64,000 bases of DNA from an uncultured Lactobacillus sp. (GCA_948500755.1 CAOOYH010000004.1:40879-104878), one strand, 5' to 3'; positions 25,960-35,992 are shown, counted from the first letter of the stretch. Notes: generated by a model from the letters alone, not told the origin. A program made the numbers and translations.

Positions 25960-27369
25960 ATGAATAAGAAAATAAAGATAATAAGTTTAGCAAGTGCGGC
26001 AGCTCTATTGACTATTGCTCCTGTTACAGTTTCAACTATGCCTGTTCTGGCAGATACTGAGTCTACAACACCAACTCCAGTTAATGGAGATAGCTATTTC
26101 ACTTGTAATGGTAAAAAGCTTAGTAATCGCGCAATTGCACCCGTAGGAAATGGGATTGCAATTCATAATGGTGAAACCCTGGGCGATATTTTGAAAAGTA
26201 TTCAAACCGCTGTCCCATTTCACTCAAAACTTAATCAAGATCAAGTCACCCAAAGTAATCTGGAAACTTTAGAGATTGCTTTATCTCATCTTAAAGGTGT
26301 AACTGTTAGTGGAAGTGGTCCAACTGCTGTAGTTACTTTTGATGCTAATACTGTAATCAATACTCGCATTTCAATTTCAGGACAAGCCGAATATTCTTAT
26401 CCTTCGGTATATGTTACTTTAACCAATCAGTCTACTGATAATGCTAGTCCAGTAATTAATTTTAGCTATTATCAAAATGGTCAAGAAGTAACTGATTCAC
26501 TTACTCAACAAGTGTTCCAAGTTGCCAAGGGTTCAAACTTCAATTCACTTAACTTTAAGGATAGTAATGGTCAAGAAGTTAAGTTTAGCGCTATAAAATC
26601 ATTAACGAATGACCAATCATTAAGCATTAAAGTTGATGAGAATACAGTTGATACTGCTAAAGCTGGTAGCGTTGGAGAAGTAAAGCTTACTGCAAGTAAC
26701 TCTAATGGTGATAAAACGAGTGTAACTTACAAAGTTTTAGTTCAACCTAATAATGGTCTTCATCGTTTAGGATTTCAGGGCTACGTTGCAGCTTATAGAA
26801 TTAAAGGTCAAGAAGTAACAAAAGTAGATCAAATTTATGCTGGTGAAGGCTTCTATATTGGTAAAGATACTCAAATTGTTAATGGTAATACTTATACTCG
26901 GGTATCAACTAAGGCGCAGACTGATGCAGATAATTCATCTAATAATACTTGGATGCTGACAAATGATGTAATGACTCCTTCAGTTGAGGTTTTTGAAGGG
27001 ACTATTATGCATAAAGCTCTTGTATATGATGCAGGTGGTGGAAGCAAAGTAAGAAAATTAGCTGATTTTAAAAAGATGCTTTTCCAAAAAGAACCATACA
27101 TCATCCATGGAACAAAGTACTATAAAATTGCTGGGGCACCAGATTATATTAAAGCTACAAATATTACAGGAACCAAGCGCACCTTGAAGCATAATGCCTA
27201 TATTTATGCCACCAGTACGCGTCGTGCTGATCGTCAAATTTTGAAAAAAGGTACAAAGGTCACTACTTATGGTGGTTCTTACAAATTCAAGAATGGCAAA
27301 CGCTATTACCGAATCGAAGGAGCTACAAAGCCGCATAAGCGTTATGTAAGAGTTTCAAATTTTGAATAA
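25960..27369 (+). CDS. Exported S-layer (SLAP) domain protein
   Basis: A 469-residue secreted protein. The signal peptide (about 1-31, ending MPVLA-D) is followed by a Ser/Thr/Asn-rich region with beta-type repeats. The C-terminal 130 residues hold two SLAP-like units: GYVAAYRIKGQEV... TYTRVSTK, and LKHNAYIYATSTRRADR with KRYYRIEG and KRYVRVSNFE, the pattern that anchors lactobacillar S-layer proteins to cell-wall polymers. The ATG at 25960 follows GAAAGG. SlpX-like or another S-layer-associated protein; the main S-layer protein would be larger in expression context. It stands alone with its own terminator. Confidence 0.85.
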   Translation: MNKKIKIISLASAAALLTIAPVTVSTMPVLADTESTTPTPVNGDSYFTCNGKKLSNRAIAPVGNGIAIHNGETLGDILKSIQTAVPFHSKLNQDQVTQSNLETLEIALSHLKGVTVSGSGPTAVVTFDANTVINTRISISGQAEYSYPSVYVTLTNQSTDNASPVINFSYYQNGQEVTDSLTQQVFQVAKGSNFNSLNFKDSNGQEVKFSAIKSLTNDQSLSIKVDENTVDTAKAGSVGEVKLTASNSNGDKTSVTYKVLVQPNNGLHRLGFQGYVAAYRIKGQEVTKVDQIYAGEGFYIGKDTQIVNGNTYTRVSTKAQTDADNSSNNTWMLTNDVMTPSVEVFEGTIMHKALVYDAGGGSKVRKLADFKKMLFQKEPYIIHGTKYYKIAGAPDYIKATNITGTKRTLKHNAYIYATSTRRADRQILKKGTKVTTYGGSYKFKNGKRYYRIEGATKPHKRYVRVSNFE

Positions 27370-27373
27370 TAAT

Positions 27374-27412
27374 CTAAAAGTGTCTGGGTTAAAAACTTAG
27401 TTTTCCCAGACA
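27374..27412. terminator. Terminator between SLAP gene and DUF4160 gene
   Basis: AAGTGTCTGGG pairs with CCCAGACACTT around an AT-rich loop; it can serve both converging genes. Confidence 0.8.
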
Positions 27413-27424
27413 CTTCAATTAATT

Positions 27425-27733
27425 TTATTCAGTTAAAAAGTCAATTTTAGAGAGTTGAAAAAAATCTTTCCACTTAGTACAAAAGACATTGAAATTAAGT
27501 TCAATAAATTGTTCTATCTTTTTTAAGTCTTTGTTAGGAATATCCGCTCTATTATAAGCTAGTTTACAGGTCCCATTTTCTAGGAGCCAGAACTTCGCAC
27601 ACGCTTTACTAGGCCGTTTTTCGGCTACGTGAACATGAATTGGCTCAGTGCCATCTCCAGCGTAAAAATATAATAAGTAATCTTTGAATCTAAAATAATT
27701 AGGCACTTGTCTTTTCCTCTTTTGCACATTCAA
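27425..27733 (-). CDS. DUF4160-like protein
   Basis: A 102-residue protein. The EPIHVHVAEKRPSKACAKFWL segment (about 32-52), with H-x-H, is the hallmark of DUF4160. It overlaps the upstream gene by 35 bases, the tightly coupled layout seen for such pairs in many Firmicutes. Some workers suspect toxin-antitoxin behaviour; this is not established. Confidence 0.75.
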   Translation of the reverse strand: MNVQKRKRQVPNYFRFKDYLLYFYAGDGTEPIHVHVAEKRPSKACAKFWLLENGTCKLAYNRADIPNKDLKKIEQFIELNFNVFCTKWKDFFQLSKIDFLTE

Positions 27734-27974
27734 TAATTAAAGGCGCATTTCTTTTTAAAATCTCTAAATTATCTTTAGTTTCCTGCTCTGTAAAATCGTA
27801 ATTGTAGATTTCTTTAAAGTCAGGTAAAGAGTATCTTGCTTCTTTAAAGCCAAAATCAGTTGGCTTTTCAAAATGAACAAGAATCTTTTCACCAGTCTTA
27901 GTAGTAGGGTCTTTAATTACTTGAGAGTAGGCAATAGATAGTTCGCCTGGAAATTCCGCATATGGATATAACAT
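27699..27974 (-). CDS. Partner of DUF4160 protein, function unknown
   Basis: A 91-residue acidic protein (many Glu/Asp, last residues AKEEKTSA). It has no signal peptide or membrane segment. It resembles small proteins that commonly precede DUF4160 genes in low-GC bacteria, with a similar ...NAPLIIE ending. It is the first gene of the two-gene unit, transcribed leftward. AGGAG lies before the ATG. Confidence 0.6.
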   Translation of the reverse strand: MLYPYAEFPGELSIAYSQVIKDPTTKTGEKILVHFEKPTDFGFKEARYSLPDFKEIYNYDFTEQETKDNLEILKRNAPLIIECAKEEKTSA

Positions 27975-28103
27975 AAGATTCTCCTTTATGTAGTTAGTAA
28001 GATAAATAGTAGTTTGTCATATTAACAATAGTATAATACCAACATACGTATAAAGCACTAGTTGAGCATAAATACCTTCTTACTTGAGCTTAGAGACAAG
28101 GCT

Positions 28104-28137
28104 TTAGCAGTTATTTTTTGATTGCCTTATAATAGTT
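28104..28137 (+). promoter_or_regulatory. Promoter region duplicated from mutS
   Basis: The region 27975-28339 holds no gene. Within it, TTAGCA (28104-28109) and TATAAT (28128-28133, 18-bp spacer) form a promoter. Its segment 28114-28137 matches the mutS promoter at 29267-29292 over 24 bases with one 2-base gap; 17 consecutive bases are identical. Confidence 0.65.
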
Positions 28138-28339
28138 TGATGTGGAGGTATTAATCAGTCCCCTATAATTAGTATAAAGTTTAAGAATACTAATTATGAT
28201 GCCAAAAAATACTTATTGTGAACTTGTATTTCTTCATAAAGATAACTGTATTATTAGAAAATGCTTGGACAAAATACTATACTAATCTTGGGTGAAAGGA
28301 AAACCTCTATTATAGTACTTATTAGGAAAGTGTGGATAT

Positions 28340-28947
28340 ATGATTAAGCATAAAAATTATGTAGTATCATTTATTTCAATTTTGATTATTATATTTTTTC
28401 ATTAGGCCAACAGTTTACTAGTGTTACTTATGCGGCAAATTCTGAAAATGAAAATATTATTACATCTTCCGAGAAAAATGAAGCCGTAAATAATTTGGCT
28501 AGAGCTTTACAAGATGCATGTGATGAAAATCCTAATTTAGATCCTGAGTATCTAGCACGAGGAGTATTAGCTTATGCGGTGGGAGATGTTCAATTTACAC
28601 CTGCACAAGTTAAGGAAATTAATTTAAATCCTTATTCAGTTTACTCTGCGTCAAGTTTTGGAAAATGTATGTTAAATAAGATGGGATTAGTTCAAATAAG
28701 AAATATGGCTAAATATATTTTTAGTTCAAAAACCAGAAAATTATTGAAGTCTCGTCAGTATAGAAAAGCTTCTGCCTTGATTATTAAGTTGATTAGAAAA
28801 TATGCACCACGTGTAGTCGGAAAAAGAGCTAGCAGATGGGTAACTAAAAAAGCTATTAAAGCATTAGCTCGCTTTGGGTTACCTGGTGTTGACGGGGGTA
28901 CTGTAGCTTGGTACGCCGCTAAATGTGGATGGAGTGAATTAAGATAA
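28340..28947 (+). pseudogene. Frameshifted secreted bacteriocin-like gene
   Basis: The first ATG at 28340 (AGGAAAG upstream) opens a signal-peptide-like stretch that stops at a TAG at 28403-28405. One extra T in the six-T run at 28394-28399 would restore the frame, giving a complete signal peptide ending about SVTYA-A and a protein of about 202 residues. The mature part is helical and strongly basic (IKLIRKYAPRVVGKRASRW) and ends with ARFGLPGVDGGTVAWYAAK, resembling a pore-forming peptide. A small membrane protein follows 9 bases later. The gene may be broken, slippage-regulated, or mis-sequenced. The family is not recognised. Confidence 0.6.
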
Positions 28948-28956
28948 ATTAGCCCT

Positions 28957-29220
28957 ATGAAACACTTAAAAAATTTATTTTACAAATTAACCAAAAGTGG
29001 GAAAGGATTCTTACTATTAGTTAACATTGTGGGAATTATTTTTATTACTTTTGAAAATCTTTATGATAGTTACGGGATGATGCTTTACAAAACAAGTTTT
29101 GCCGATGCAACAGAAGAATTTTGGAGCAGTGAGCTTCTATTTGGCGCATTATTTCTCCTCGTTGTAAATGGTTTAACTCTCATCGCCGTAATTAGGGAAA
29201 AACATAAAAAGAACAAATAA
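28957..29220 (+). CDS. Small two-segment membrane protein, possible immunity protein
   Basis: An 87-residue protein with two hydrophobic segments (about 16-32 and 60-79) and basic termini (KHKKNK). It starts 9 bases after the bacteriocin-like gene and ends just before a hairpin. This topology and position suit an immunity protein for the preceding product; the family is not recognised. Confidence 0.55.
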   Translation: MKHLKNLFYKLTKSGKGFLLLVNIVGIIFITFENLYDSYGMMLYKTSFADATEEFWSSELLFGALFLLVVNGLTLIAVIREKHKKNK

Positions 29221-29260
29221 CAATCTCAAACCAACGTACAAATAATGCGTTGGTTTATTT

Positions 29261-29288
29261 TTGCTGTTTTTTGCCATTGCCTTATAAT
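29261..29288 (+). promoter_or_regulatory. mutS promoter
   Basis: -35 TTGCTG (29261-29266), 16-bp spacer, -10 TATAAT (29283-29288), 41 bp before the start codon. The same -10 region is found at 28114-28137. Confidence 0.7.
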
Positions 29289-29328
29289 AGTTAACAGCAC
29301 TATTTATTTTGAAGAAAGAGGAATTCAT

Positions 29329-31911
29329 TTGGCTAAGTCAAGTACTACTCCGATGATGGAGCAATATTATGAAATTAAGAAGCAGTACCCTGATGCTTTT
29401 CTTTTTTATCGTGTGGGTGACTTTTATGAATTGTTTGAAGATGATGCTGTCAAAGGTGCGCAGATTCTTGAATTAACTTTAACCCACCGTTCTAACAAAA
29501 CTGAAAATCCAATCCCAATGGCTGGCGTGCCGCACATGGCTGTCGATAACTATGTAAACACTTTAGTTGAAAAAGGCTACAAAGTGGCACTTTGCGAGCA
29601 ACTTGAAGATCCCAAGAAGGCCAAAGGAATGGTCAAGCGTGGAATTATCCAATTGGTAACTCCGGGTACCATGATGAATGAAGGTCCTAACGACGCCAAG
29701 GATTCTAACTATTTGACTTCTGTGGTTACCACCAAGTCCGGTTTTGGATTAGCCTACAGTGACTTGTCGACTGGGGAAGTGTATGCGACCCATTTGAAAG
29801 ATTTTGCGGCTGTTTCTAATGAACTTTTATCCCTTAGAACCCGTGAAGTCGTGTATAATGGTCCACTTTCAGAAAAAGATCGCGATTTCATGCATAAGGC
29901 TAATATTACCGTGTCCGATCCTGTGAAACTCGAAGGTGAACATGCCGAAATTTCTTACGTCGAACAAAGCCTGACTAGCAACGCTGAAAAAGAAGCAACG
30001 CGTCAACTGATCAGCTATCTTTTATCTACTCAAAAAAGGAGCCTGGCTCACCTGCAAATTGCCAAAAGTTATGAAGTTAACCAATACTTGCAGATGTCAC
30101 ATACTGTGCAGAACAACTTGGAACTGATTGCTTCTGCAAAAACTGGCAAGAAGATGGGCTCCCTATTCTGGGTTTTAGATAAAACTCACACGGCCATGGG
30201 TGGACGTCTGCTTAAGCAATGGCTAGCGCGGCCGCTTTTATCGATTGAAGAAATTGAAAAACGCCAAGAAATGACGCAAGCTCTATTTGATGGGTATTTT
30301 ACGCGTGAAAATGTGATTGATGCTCTCAAGGGTGTTTATGATTTGGAACGTTTAACAGGACGGATTGCCTTTGGGAATGTGAATGCGCGCGAACTTTTGC
30401 AATTATCACGGTCGCTGGATGCAGTGCCGGTCATTTTGGAAGCTTTAAAGCAACACGATAGCGAAGCTTTGAACAATTTTGCTGATCAAATCGATCCTTT
30501 AAAGGGTGTGGCAGAATTGATTTCAACTACGATAGTAAAAGATCCACCAATTTTGACCACTGAAGGTGGCTTGATTCAAGAAGGCGTAGATGCACAACTT
30601 GATCGTTATCGGGATGCCATGAATAACGGTAAAAAGTGGCTTGCTCAAATGGAAGTTGATGAACGTCAAAAGACGGGCATTGACAATTTAAAGGTTGGCT
30701 ACAACAAGGTCTTTGGCTATTATATTCAAGTTTCTAACGGTAACAAGAGCAAAGTGCCCCTTGACCGTTATACACGTAAGCAGACCTTAACCAACGCGGA
30801 ACGCTATATTACTCCAGAGCTTAAGGAACATGAAAACTTGATCATGGAAGCTCAAACGCGTTCGACTGATTTAGAATATGATTTATTTGTAAAATTGCGT
30901 GAGGAAGTCAAAAAGTATATCCCCGCTTTACAAAAATTGGGTAATCAACTAGCAGCTTTAGACGTTTATTGCGGCTTTGCGACTGTTGCCGAGCAAAATG
31001 ATTACGTTAAGCCTAGCTTCCACACAGACAGTCAAGATATCAAAGTAGTGGCTGGGCGACACCCCGTTGTTGAAAAGGTCATGACTGCCAGCTCCTACAT
31101 CCCTAATGATGTCGAAATGGATAATGGCACCAACATTTTCTTAATTACAGGACCTAATATGTCCGGTAAAAGTACCTACATGCGTCAGATGGCGCTGATT
31201 GCAATCATGGCCCAAGTCGGCTCTTTTGTGCCAGCTGAGCAAGCTGATTTACCAATTTTTGATCAAATTTTCACCCGAATTGGTGCGGCTGATGATCTGA
31301 TTTCGGGTCAAAGTACTTTTATGGTGGAAATGAGCGAAGCAAATGATGCCTTGCAATATGCGACTAAGCGCAGTTTAGTTCTATTTGACGAAATCGGCCG
31401 TGGAACGGCAACTTACGATGGAATGGCCCTCGCTGGGGCGATTGTAAAATACTTGCACGACAAAGTTGGCGCCAAAGCTTTATTTGCAACACACTATCAT
31501 GAACTGACTGATTTGGAGGATAGTTTAGACCATCTGAAGAATATCCACGTTGGTGCTACTGAAGAAAACGGTAAATTGATCTTCTTGCATAAGATCTTGC
31601 CAGGTCCAGCTGATCAAAGTTACGGGATTCACGTTGCGCAACTTGCCGGTTTACCAAATGCGGTTTTGCGTGAAGCAACTAAGCTCTTAAAGCGTCTTGA
31701 AGCCCAAGGTAGTGAACTCGCCCCGGCTAGTCAGCAGCTTGATTTGTTTACTGAATCTACTCCAAAGGTAGAAGAAGTAGAAGAAGATGAGACCACCGAA
31801 GCTGAAAAGAATATCTTGGATGAAATTTCTAATTTGTACTTAGCAGATAAGACGCCACTTGAAGTGATGCAGTTAGTGGCCGATTGGCAAAAAGATTTAA
31901 AGGATGAATAG
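29329..31911 (+). CDS. mutS: DNA mismatch repair protein MutS
   Basis: An 860-residue mismatch-recognition ATPase. The mismatch-binding F-x-E motif is in VGDFYELFEDD (about residue 36). The ATPase site has GPNMSGKSTYMRQ (about 607), the signature STFMVEMSE and Walker B VLFDEIGRGT. The start is TTG at 29329, preceded by AAAGAGG, giving the normal N terminus AKSSTTPMMEQYYEIK; an earlier ATG at 29245 lies upstream of the promoter. mutL follows 2 bases later. Confidence 0.96.
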   Translation: MAKSSTTPMMEQYYEIKKQYPDAFLFYRVGDFYELFEDDAVKGAQILELTLTHRSNKTENPIPMAGVPHMAVDNYVNTLVEKGYKVALCEQLEDPKKAKGMVKRGIIQLVTPGTMMNEGPNDAKDSNYLTSVVTTKSGFGLAYSDLSTGEVYATHLKDFAAVSNELLSLRTREVVYNGPLSEKDRDFMHKANITVSDPVKLEGEHAEISYVEQSLTSNAEKEATRQLISYLLSTQKRSLAHLQIAKSYEVNQYLQMSHTVQNNLELIASAKTGKKMGSLFWVLDKTHTAMGGRLLKQWLARPLLSIEEIEKRQEMTQALFDGYFTRENVIDALKGVYDLERLTGRIAFGNVNARELLQLSRSLDAVPVILEALKQHDSEALNNFADQIDPLKGVAELISTTIVKDPPILTTEGGLIQEGVDAQLDRYRDAMNNGKKWLAQMEVDERQKTGIDNLKVGYNKVFGYYIQVSNGNKSKVPLDRYTRKQTLTNAERYITPELKEHENLIMEAQTRSTDLEYDLFVKLREEVKKYIPALQKLGNQLAALDVYCGFATVAEQNDYVKPSFHTDSQDIKVVAGRHPVVEKVMTASSYIPNDVEMDNGTNIFLITGPNMSGKSTYMRQMALIAIMAQVGSFVPAEQADLPIFDQIFTRIGAADDLISGQSTFMVEMSEANDALQYATKRSLVLFDEIGRGTATYDGMALAGAIVKYLHDKVGAKALFATHYHELTDLEDSLDHLKNIHVGATEENGKLIFLHKILPGPADQSYGIHVAQLAGLPNAVLREATKLLKRLEAQGSELAPASQQLDLFTESTPKVEEVEEDETTEAEKNILDEISNLYLADKTPLEVMQLVADWQKDLKDE

Positions 31912-31913
31912 TT

Positions 31914-33770
31914 GTGGCACAAATTCATGAATTATCTGAAAATTTAGCTAACCAAATCGCAGCCGGAGAGGTAATTGAGCGACCAGCGAGCGTGGTTAAA
32001 GAATTGATCGAAAATTCAATCGATGCTGGTAGTACACGGATTCGGATTGATTTTATTGAGGCTGGTTTGAAGCAAATCGTGGTGCAAGATAACGGCTCAG
32101 GAATTAGCCCTGATCAAATTGAATTGGCTTTTACCCGCCATGCTACTAGTAAAATTAACAATGAACACGATCTTTTTAAAGTTGCAACTTTGGGTTTTAG
32201 AGGAGAAGCTTTAGCTTCGATTGCGGCTGTTAGTCATGCGGAAATTTTAACTAGTGATGGCGAGCACATTGGTGCTAGAGCAGCTTTTAGTGGCGGAGTT
32301 AAAAAAAGCCAAGAAGATGCGGCTGCTAGAAAAGGGACGCAGATCACCGTTAGGGATCTATTTTTTAATACACCAGCTCGTCTGAAGTATTTAAAGAGTC
32401 CGCGTACGGAAATTATGAAGATCGTCGACATTGTGAATCGGATTGCTTTAGGTTATCCGCAAATTTCGATTACTCTGTCGAACAAGGGGAAAGTTTTGTT
32501 AAGAACACCCGGAAACGGTAATTTAAAGCAGACTGCAGCGAATGTCTATGGGCGCCATATTGCCGAAAAAATGGTCGAATTTAAGGCGGCCGATCCTGAT
32601 TTTGAGATTAATGGTCTTTTATCAAAGCCGGAGCTTACGCGCTCAACGCGCAATTTTATGTCAATTTTATTGAATGGACGCTATATCAAGAATTTCAAAC
32701 TGCTTAACTCAATTATGGATGGCTACGGTTCACGCCTGGGAATTAAGCATTATCCTGTCGCTATTGTTCGTATTAATGTTGATCCTTTGCTAGTCGATGT
32801 CAACGTTCATCCAACCAAGCAGGAAGTGCGTTTGTCTAAGGAAAAGGAGCTTAGTCGCTTAATTACTACCGCAATTAGTGACGCTTTTATCAATAATGCG
32901 GAAAATGGGCTTGATAATTTAAAGACGAATTCTAAGCCAACTTTGGTTGATCAGTTGAAATTTAATTTAAATAAAGACGTGGTGACAACCAAGCGTAAGG
33001 CTGAAGTCCATGAAGAAAAAGTGCCAATAAAGTCGACGGTAAAAGCTAAATATGTTGATTTGAACACTCCACGTGAAGATAGTCGCTATATTATTACCAG
33101 TACTTGGCAAGAAAACGTTAAAAAGCAAATGCAGCTGTCACCTTTTAATGAAACTGCTTCAACAGATTTAGTTTCAGTTGGGGATGAAACTTTAGCTAAT
33201 AATTTGCCATATCTGACTTTTACTGGTCAGATTAATTCTTATATTATTGCTCAAAATAATGATGATCTTTATTTGGTAGATCAAGTTGCCGCTCGACGCC
33301 GTTTATCTTTTGAGAAAATTCAAGAAACAATTTTAAATAAGAAGATCTATGAACAAGGTCTGTTAGCCCCAATTGTGCTCGATTTTAACAATTTAGACTT
33401 TATTCAGATCAAGAACAAATTAGATGAAATCGCTAAGATTGGGATTCATTTAGAGGAATTTGGTCAGGATAGCTTCATTATCAGATCCTATCCAACGTGG
33501 ATTCAGGGAGATATTGAGAGTAGTTTGCGTGAAATTTTAGATTCATATCTAAATGTTAATAAGAGTGAGGCTGACGATTTGTTTAAGGATATCGCGATAA
33601 AGCAAGCTCACAAGGAAGTTAGCGGAAAAATTAAACTTTCAGCGGTGGAAGCGCAGAATATTTTGACTAAATTACGAAAAAGCTCTGATCCTTATCATGA
33701 TCCGGAAGGTAATTTAATCATTGTTAGAATTAGACAAAACGAAATCCAAAAAATGTTTAAAAAGGGATAA
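31914..33770 (+). CDS. mutL: DNA mismatch repair protein MutL lacking endonuclease motifs
   Basis: A 618-residue MutL. The GHKL ATPase half (1-330) is intact: [26 protein letters not shown], and [12 protein letters not shown]. The C-terminal dimerisation half keeps its position and length, but the three endonuclease motifs of Firmicutes MutL are gone. DQHAxxExxxxE reads [12 protein letters not shown] (about 457-468), ACR-type reads AIKQAH, and CPHGRP reads HDPEGN. The GTG start is at 31914. ruvA follows 5 bases after its stop. Mismatch repair may lack nicking activity. Confidence 0.93.
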   Translation: MAQIHELSENLANQIAAGEVIERPASVVKELIENSIDAGSTRIRIDFIEAGLKQIVVQDNGSGISPDQIELAFTRHATSKINNEHDLFKVATLGFRGEALASIAAVSHAEILTSDGEHIGARAAFSGGVKKSQEDAAARKGTQITVRDLFFNTPARLKYLKSPRTEIMKIVDIVNRIALGYPQISITLSNKGKVLLRTPGNGNLKQTAANVYGRHIAEKMVEFKAADPDFEINGLLSKPELTRSTRNFMSILLNGRYIKNFKLLNSIMDGYGSRLGIKHYPVAIVRINVDPLLVDVNVHPTKQEVRLSKEKELSRLITTAISDAFINNAENGLDNLKTNSKPTLVDQLKFNLNKDVVTTKRKAEVHEEKVPIKSTVKAKYVDLNTPREDSRYIITSTWQENVKKQMQLSPFNETASTDLVSVGDETLANNLPYLTFTGQINSYIIAQNNDDLYLVDQVAARRRLSFEKIQETILNKKIYEQGLLAPIVLDFNNLDFIQIKNKLDEIAKIGIHLEEFGQDSFIIRSYPTWIQGDIESSLREILDSYLNVNKSEADDLFKDIAIKQAHKEVSGKIKLSAVEAQNILTKLRKSSDPYHDPEGNLIIVRIRQNEIQKMFKKG

Positions 33771-33775
33771 AAAAG

Positions 33776-34363
33776 ATGTATGAATATTTAGAAGGTGTGA
33801 TTACACTTGTCACTCCAAGTTATATTGTCGTAGATGTAAATGGTGTAGGGTATAAAGTGTTCAGTCCAACTCCATTTGCTTATAAAGAGGGAGAAAAAGC
33901 TAAAGTATATATTGAACAAAACTTTAGTGATAATAATGGCTTTACTCTTTATGGTTTTCAAAGTATGGAGGCGAAGGGACTGTTTTTAAAGCTGCTTAGT
34001 GTAAGTGGCATTGGACCAAAATCTGCCCTAGCGATTATGGCAGCTGAAGATAGTGATTCTTTGGTCGAAGCCATCGAACAAGGAGAAGTTAAGTACTTAA
34101 CACGCTTTCCAGGAGTGGGTAAAAAGACTGCTTCTCAAATTGTGCTTGATTTAAAGGGCAAGCTCGGTGATTATGTTCAAAAACTTGATCGTCAAGTAGA
34201 TGAAAGTGTTTCTCCAGCTTTGAATGATGCACTCTTGGCTTTGATTGCGTTAGGCTACACTAAAAAAGAGGTCGATAAGATTACGCCAAAACTTGCAGAA
34301 TATCATGCTAAGACTGCTGACGAATATATTAAAAAAGGCTTGGCTTTATTACTTAAGAAGTAA
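33776..34363 (+). CDS. ruvA: Holliday junction helicase subunit RuvA
   Basis: A 195-residue protein that binds Holliday junctions and recruits RuvB. It has an OB-fold N terminus ([28 protein letters not shown]), tandem helix-hairpin-helix motifs ([32 protein letters not shown]) and the C-terminal three-helix domain. It lies between mutL and ruvB. Confidence 0.96.
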   Translation: MYEYLEGVITLVTPSYIVVDVNGVGYKVFSPTPFAYKEGEKAKVYIEQNFSDNNGFTLYGFQSMEAKGLFLKLLSVSGIGPKSALAIMAAEDSDSLVEAIEQGEVKYLTRFPGVGKKTASQIVLDLKGKLGDYVQKLDRQVDESVSPALNDALLALIALGYTKKEVDKITPKLAEYHAKTADEYIKKGLALLLKK

Positions 34364-34412
34364 TTAATCTGTTATAATGAACACAAGTTTGTAAAGTTGA
34401 GGAAGTGAAAAA

Positions 34413-35429
34413 ATGACACCGAAAGATGATTCTGTGACTTCAGGCGAAGTTGAAAATGCTTCAGAAGAACAGATGGAATTGACTTTGCGTCCGCAAAGTT
34501 TAAGCCAATATTTAGGTCAAGAACGTGTAAAAAAAGAAATGGCAATTTATATCAAAGCTGCTAAACAGCGTGATGAAGCACTCGATCACGTTCTTTTGTA
34601 TGGACCGCCAGGACTTGGTAAAACTACGTTGGCTTTTGTAATTGCGAATGAACTAGGGGTAAACTTGAAAAGTACTAGTGGACCAGCTATTGAAAAAGCG
34701 GGTGACTTAGTAGCACTTTTGTCAGATTTAGATCCTGGAGACGTCTTATTTATTGATGAAATTCACCGTTTGGCTAAGCCGGTTGAAGAAGTACTTTATT
34801 CGGCAATGGAAGACTATTATATTGATATCGTGATTGGTGAAGGACAGACTACGCACGCAGTTCACGTCCCACTACCACCCTTTACTTTAATTGGGGCCAC
34901 TACTCTTGCTGGACAACTGTCTGCACCATTGCGTGATCGCTTCGGTATTGTAGAGCATATGCAGTATTACACTGTTAAAGAACTTAAAGAGATTGTCGAA
35001 AGATCCAGTGAGGTTTTCCATACAAAAATTGCCTCTGAAGCGGCTATTGAACTTGCGAGAAGATCAAGAGGGACGCCGCGTGTGGCTAATCGATTATTAA
35101 AGAGGGTTAGAGATTTTGCGGAAGTTAAAGGCGAAGATACAATTTCACTTGAAACCACAGCTTATGCCTTAAAACAGCTGCAAGTTGATGATGAGGGACT
35201 TGATTTAACGGATCGTCGCATTTTGAAAACTATGATTGAAGGTTATCGTGGAGGTCCTGTTGGTATTAGAACTTTAGCTGCTAATATTGGTGAGGATATT
35301 GAAACAATTGAATCTTTATACGAACCATATTTGCTTCAACAAGGATTTATTTTACTTACTCCGCGTGGAAGAGTCGTTACCGAAAAAGCATATTTACAAT
35401 TAGGTCTTCCTATTCCTGGTAAAAAGTAG
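34413..35429 (+). CDS. ruvB: Holliday junction helicase motor RuvB
   Basis: A 338-residue AAA+ motor for branch migration. Walker [12 protein letters not shown] (about 66), Walker [11 protein letters not shown] (about 112), sensor 1 [10 protein letters not shown] and the arginine-finger region RDRFG are present, followed by the winged-helix domain. A TATAAT at 34373-34378 suggests an additional promoter of its own. Confidence 0.97.
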   Translation: MTPKDDSVTSGEVENASEEQMELTLRPQSLSQYLGQERVKKEMAIYIKAAKQRDEALDHVLLYGPPGLGKTTLAFVIANELGVNLKSTSGPAIEKAGDLVALLSDLDPGDVLFIDEIHRLAKPVEEVLYSAMEDYYIDIVIGEGQTTHAVHVPLPPFTLIGATTLAGQLSAPLRDRFGIVEHMQYYTVKELKEIVERSSEVFHTKIASEAAIELARRSRGTPRVANRLLKRVRDFAEVKGEDTISLETTAYALKQLQVDDEGLDLTDRRILKTMIEGYRGGPVGIRTLAANIGEDIETIESLYEPYLLQQGFILLTPRGRVVTEKAYLQLGLPIPGKK

Positions 35430-35494
35430 TACAAAGTTGTTTTTTTAGGTATAATTGACTATACAGGTAAAAAAGAATTTATGAGGTGTCTAAT

Positions 35495-35959
35495 TTGAAT
35501 ACTTTATTTTTAGCAGCTAACGGCGGAGCCGCTGGCAACAATATGATGATGATCTTATTATTTGTAGTTTTGATTGGATTTACTTACTTCGGGATGATTC
35601 GTCCTCAAAAGAAGCAACAACAAAAGAGAATGCAAATGATGGATCAATTGAAAAAGGGTGACAAAGTTATCTTGGTAGACGGTTTGCATGCTAAAGTTGA
35701 TTCAATTAACAACAAGGATAAAACAATTGTTGTTGATGCAGATGGTATTTACTTAACTTTTAGTAGAATGGCTGTCCGTCAAATTATCCCAGCTGCCGAA
35801 ACTACAACTGAAGAAGCAACTGCTGAAAAGGCAGCAGAAGAAAAGCAAGCTAGTGAAGAAGCAAAACCAGCAGTAGAAGAAAAGGCTGATGCGGCTAAAG
35901 AAACTGCAGAAAAAGCTAAAGCAGAAAAGACCCAAGATTCAGATTCTGCTACTAAGTAA
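35495..35959 (+). CDS. yajC: Preprotein translocase accessory protein YajC
   Basis: A 154-residue protein with one N-terminal membrane segment (about 15-33) and the cytosolic YajC motif (MIRPQKKQQQKRMQMMDQLKKGDKV). A repetitive Ala/Glu/Lys-rich tail of about 50 residues follows. It is an accessory to SecDF-YidC. The TTG at 35495 is preferred because GAGGTG lies 5 bases before it; a GTG at 35486 overlaps that site. Confidence 0.88.
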   Translation: MNTLFLAANGGAAGNNMMMILLFVVLIGFTYFGMIRPQKKQQQKRMQMMDQLKKGDKVILVDGLHAKVDSINNKDKTIVVDADGIYLTFSRMAVRQIIPAAETTTEEATAEKAAEEKQASEEAKPAVEEKADAAKETAEKAKAEKTQDSDSATK

Positions 35960-35961
35960 TT

Positions 35962-35992
35962 CAAAAAGCGTTTGAACAACGCTTTTTTTGTT
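35962..35992 (+). terminator. yajC terminator
   Basis: AAAGCGTT pairs with AACGCTTT around a short loop, then T-rich sequence. Confidence 0.8.

Noticed and set aside
29245-29328. N-terminal extension of MutS from an upstream ATG
   Set aside because: It covers the -35/-10 promoter and adds a hydrophobic stretch not found in MutS; TTG at 29329 has a proper ribosome-binding site.
35753-35979. Two Cys/Phe- or Ala/Ser-rich minus-strand frames
   Set aside because: They are antisense reflections of the low-complexity Ala/Glu/Lys tail of YajC.
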